In this document: positions 61,170-64,000 of the stretch, piece after piece | Numbering within the stretch: the stretch's first letter is position 1 | How the letters are laid out: each line of letters opens with the position of its first letter | Assembly (NCBI RefSeq): GCF_040760075.1 | Contig: NZ_CP142884.1 | Location: 3,720,001-3,784,000 of the forward strand | Reading direction: 5' to 3' | From: Sphingobacterium sp. R2 | GTDB taxonomy: Bacteria; Bacteroidota; Bacteroidia; Sphingobacteriales; Sphingobacteriaceae | Length of the DNA stretch: 64,000 bases | The notes under the pieces: generated by a model | The model's database searches: none | Seen by the model: the letters and a program-made list of their open reading frames with translations, nothing else | What the model was told of the DNA's origin: nothing | Translations under genes and position numbers: made by a program

Positions 61170-63656
61170 TTATTTTTGTGGTTTTTCTCGATTTATTTCG
61201 GTCATGTCAACCTCGTTCATTTTGGAATCGCCCAACAGATACTGGCTAAAGTAATCGCCCATTTTCCAAAAGAAATATTCTGTCATATCGCCAAAACCAT
61301 GTCTTTGTCCGGGTAACAGCAGGAAATCAAATCTTTTGTTTGCTTTAATGAGTGCATCGACCATTCGAATGGAGTTAGCCGGGTGTACATTGTTGTCAAT
61401 ATCTCCGGTAGCGATAAGTAATCTACCTTTTAGGTTTTTTGCGAGCTCTGTATTTTTATTGATCTGGTACGAGAATGTGGTATCGCCCTTTGCGGATACT
61501 TTTTCTGTGACGCCATGATGACGCTCACTCCACCAGCGGTTGTAGATCTGATTTTCATGGTTTCCAGCACCAGACACCGCAACTTTAAAGAAGTCAGGAT
61601 AAACAAGCATCGCGGCCGTAGACATAAATCCACCGCCGGAGTGGCCAGTTATACCCACACGGTTAATGTCGATGTATTTATAACGATCAGCAAGCTGTTC
61701 TGCCGCTACTTTTTTATCTTCCAAACCATAGTCGCGTAGATTACCGTAACCGTAGGTGTGGTACCACTGCGAACGTGAAGGATGTCCACCACGGTTACCG
61801 ACGGTGATCACGATAAAACCGAACTGCGCTAGCCTGTCGATTCTGTCCATGCTTCTTCCAAAGGATTTATTGACTGCTTCGGTCTGAGGTCCAGGGTAAA
61901 CATATTCGACAATGGGGTACGTTCTGGTACTGTCAAAATCAAATGGTTTATACATCACCCCATAGAGATCCGTAACACCATCTCCAGCTTTTACCTTGAA
62001 GGGTTCTGGAAATTTGTAACCTGCAGCAAAAAGTAACGATAGATCGGCCTTTTCCAATGTCATTACTTTTTGTCCATTGCTATTGTATAAGACAGATTCG
62101 GGCGTTGTGTTTACCCTAGAGGAATTATTGACAAAATACTTTGAAGATTCACTCATTTCCACCTGGTGATCAAAATTCCCCGGGTTTAAAAGTTTAATGC
62201 CAGAGCCATTTGTATTTATACTGTATTGATGTAAATAATAAGGGTCTTCGTTTTTCTCTCGGCCCGATGCAGTAAAGTATAATGCTTCGGAAGCAGGGTC
62301 CAAACCGGTAATTTCCTCCGTATGAAAGGCGCCTTTTGTAATTTGATTGATCAATTTTCCATTCGTGTCGTAGAGGTAGTAGTGGCCCCAGCCATCTCTT
62401 TCTGACCAATGGACTAATTGCTTTTTATTTTCGATCAAGAATGGTTTTTGAACATCCAGATATACATTGGAGCGTTCTTGGATAATGGTGTTTACAGCAC
62501 CATTTATATTCACTTTTAGGAGGTCAATCCGTTTGAGGTCGCGGCTAGAACGTGAAATATAAAACTCTTCATTATTGCCCAGCCAGTAGTTGATAAAGTA
62601 ATCCTCCTTATACGAATTTTTATCCGGGGTTTTTGTCCAGGTCGAGAGCGTCTGATTTTTAAACGCGGAAACATTGATGCGGCGTGGAGTTTTTGCTCCT
62701 GCATCAAAGATATAAAGTTCAGTCTCTGTCGAGTCGACTTCGCCTGGCATTTGGTATTTATACGTTTCAAGTGTTGGGCGAGATGAGCCAACATTATTGA
62801 TTACCCACAAAGGTTTTAATGCACGGTTGTCTTTTCTGCTCAAGGTAAAATAACGCCCATCCGGCGACCAGCTGATCCATACCCGCTTACGTTTAGTCTC
62901 ATTGTCTTTATCTTTTTCTTCACCGGTAGTAGTGCTGTATTCATCGCCGCCCCAAGCATAATATTGTACACCGTCTTTTGTAATCTGGTGTTCTACAATG
63001 GTGCTGTCCTTTTCATTTTTTACCGCTTTAAGGTAATTGGATCTGTCCATCCAATACAAATTGTAGTCTTTTGCAAAGTAAACTGTATTGGTATCGGGGG
63101 AGAAGCTCGCCCAACTCAAAGGTGGTTTTACTTTTGTCGAATCACTGATTTCTAAGACAGACTTTGTTGCCAGATCATATTCCAGATAAAAGAGTTTCTT
63201 CTTGGTCGTATCGGACTTATTCTTGAGTTTTTGTATTTCATCTTTGGATTTCACGGTATCTTGCGTACTCTGAACCTGAAATCTTAATTTCTTCTCATCT
63301 TTGGTAAACCGAAGCCCTTGTAGTTCCAAATGTTGTGCATCTACAGGGTTTTTAACGATTTTAGTAATTTGAGCGGCGATGTCATCATTATTGAAAAGGA
63401 GTTCTTTCTTTTTCAGGGCAGGGTTAACAATGTACCAGTTTCTTCCCTGCGGGCTTGCATAATCATACCAAAATCGATCAGAAAAATTGATCCAGTTTGG
63501 TTTGATACTCGTTGAAAAAATCATTTTCTTTAATTTTTCAGGGGAAAATTTTGCCGCCAACTGATAGTTGGCTTTTATAGGTGCCTCTTTCGCCTGTTGA
63601 GCAGTGCCAATATAGGGTAATAAGCTGGCTGCTAAGATAAAGTAGAACTTATGCAT
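61170..63656 (-). CDS. S9 family peptidase (prolyl oligopeptidase/DPP-IV type)
   Basis: The 828-aa serine peptidase has a signal peptide (ILAASLLPYIGTAQQ, about 6-20), so it is secreted to the periplasm. Residues about 25-560 are a DPP-IV-type beta-propeller with blades such as WISWSPDGRYFTLSRKDN, which restricts access to short peptides. The C-terminal alpha/beta-hydrolase domain carries the triad: Ser673 in GITGHSGGGFMS, Asp in TGDIDNNVHP and His in LPGQRHGFGD. Length and domain order match Bacteroidota dipeptidyl peptidases. It is first in an operon with the helical-repeat protein. Confidence 0.93.
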   Translation of the reverse strand: MHKFYFILAASLLPYIGTAQQAKEAPIKANYQLAAKFSPEKLKKMIFSTSIKPNWINFSDRFWYDYASPQGRNWYIVNPALKKKELLFNNDDIAAQITKIVKNPVDAQHLELQGLRFTKDEKKLRFQVQSTQDTVKSKDEIQKLKNKSDTTKKKLFYLEYDLATKSVLEISDSTKVKPPLSWASFSPDTNTVYFAKDYNLYWMDRSNYLKAVKNEKDSTIVEHQITKDGVQYYAWGGDEYSTTTGEEKDKDNETKRKRVWISWSPDGRYFTLSRKDNRALKPLWVINNVGSSRPTLETYKYQMPGEVDSTETELYIFDAGAKTPRRINVSAFKNQTLSTWTKTPDKNSYKEDYFINYWLGNNEEFYISRSSRDLKRIDLLKVNINGAVNTIIQERSNVYLDVQKPFLIENKKQLVHWSERDGWGHYYLYDTNGKLINQITKGAFHTEEITGLDPASEALYFTASGREKNEDPYYLHQYSINTNGSGIKLLNPGNFDHQVEMSESSKYFVNNSSRVNTTPESVLYNSNGQKVMTLEKADLSLLFAAGYKFPEPFKVKAGDGVTDLYGVMYKPFDFDSTRTYPIVEYVYPGPQTEAVNKSFGRSMDRIDRLAQFGFIVITVGNRGGHPSRSQWYHTYGYGNLRDYGLEDKKVAAEQLADRYKYIDINRVGITGHSGGGFMSTAAMLVYPDFFKVAVSGAGNHENQIYNRWWSERHHGVTEKVSAKGDTTFSYQINKNTELAKNLKGRLLIATGDIDNNVHPANSIRMVDALIKANKRFDFLLLPGQRHGFGDMTEYFFWKMGDYFSQYLLGDSKMNEVDMTEINREKPQK

Positions 63657-63747
63657 TAAATAATGATATAGATAATCGTGTAATAATGGTTTTTGCTGTA
63701 AAAATATCTATAATTAGGTTCTTTTGCGAATGATTCGTGTAATAATC

Positions 63748-64000
63748 CTATGATGGATAGAAGTTTTCATTGAAATTAACGAGAAATAGCTCCTGCGTTG
63801 CCCGTGTTACTCCGGTATACAACCATCTTAAAAATTCAAGATCTAACATCTCATCGTTTATATACCCCTGATCGACAAAGACAATTGGCCACTGGCCCCC
63901 TTGCGCTTTATGGCAGGTAATTGCAAATGCAAATTTAATCTGAAGCGCATTATAATAAGGATCCTTTTTGATCGCTTCTAGGCGGTCTTTTTTATCCATA
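63748..64000 (-). CDS. RecD-like ATP-dependent helicase, C-terminal end (partial)
   Basis: Only the last 83 residues are in the window and the gene continues past its right edge. Visible are helicase motif V (FAFAITCHKAQGGQWPIVFV) and motif VI (RWLYTGVTRATQELFLVNF) of superfamily 1 enzymes, as in the UvrD-like C-terminal domain of RecD/exonuclease V alpha. The protein ends NFNENFYPS. Function in recombination or repair is inferred from these motifs only. Confidence 0.8.
   Translation of the reverse strand, partial: MDKKDRLEAIKKDPYYNALQIKFAFAITCHKAQGGQWPIVFVDQGYINDEMLDLEFLRWLYTGVTRATQELFLVNFNENFYPS

Overview
The window looks like chromosomal DNA of a member of the Bacteroidota, most likely a Sphingobacteriaceae (Sphingobacterium-like) organism. 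Supporting signs are the low-GC sequence, genes that mostly lack Shine-Dalgarno sequences, TTTG/TAnnTTTG promoters in front of both tRNA-His genes, many short lipoproteins, a DUF6660 protein beside an RND efflux pump, LytS/LytTR regulators, and fused enzymes typical of this group. No phage, transposase, integrase or CRISPR array was seen.

Layout. 0-6.3 kb: a GT4 glycosyltransferase, exonuclease III with a Nudix hydrolase, a receiver-only regulator, a lipoprotein, a small sigma factor and two tandem cytidylyltransferase-like genes. 6.5-14.6 kb: an operon that turns glycogen or maltodextrin into trehalose (TreY fused to MalQ, GlgX, TreZ). 15.3-30.4 kb: a stretch rich in stress functions: a large-subunit catalase, an ankyrin protein, a 50-aa membrane protein, a second orphan sigma factor, a methyltransferase, tRNA-His, a DJ-1/PfpI protein, a phosphoesterase/nucleotidyltransferase pair, an MscS channel, a NarL-type regulator and an FMN-dependent hydroxy-acid oxidase. 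30.5-31 kb: a tandem 11-mer array with a long hairpin and a decayed small ORF. 30.9-37 kb: a heavy-metal RND efflux operon in which the inner-membrane pump and the outer-membrane factor are one ORF. 37-39 kb: a Tet-like MFS transporter and an OsmC protein.

39.2-45 kb is the most unusual part. A LytS/LytTR two-component system converges on a full-length LanB-type lantibiotic dehydratase. The LanB gene is preceded on the same strand by a receiver-only regulator and a 47-aa peptide with a nisin-like FxLD leader motif. There is no LanC, protease or exporter nearby, and the predicted core has Ser and Thr but no Cys. Upstream of the peptide gene are CGACGAA boxes spaced exactly 21 bp apart, as expected for a LytTR-family regulator. 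This reads as a compact, self-regulated RiPP locus.

45.5-50.3 kb: copper and metal handling (CopA ATPase, HMA chaperone, thioredoxin-like lipoprotein, CDF transporter). 50.3-53.1 kb: a Gfo/Idh/MocA oxidoreductase, a GH130-like lipoprotein and a second tRNA-His identical to the first. 53.3-64 kb: mainly housekeeping genes: HtpG, YqgE, PdxH with an isolated nuoC-nuoD pair, a polyprenol-phosphate mannosyltransferase, RuvB, a HEAT-like protein, an S9 peptidase, and the C-terminal end of a RecD-like helicase cut by the window edge.
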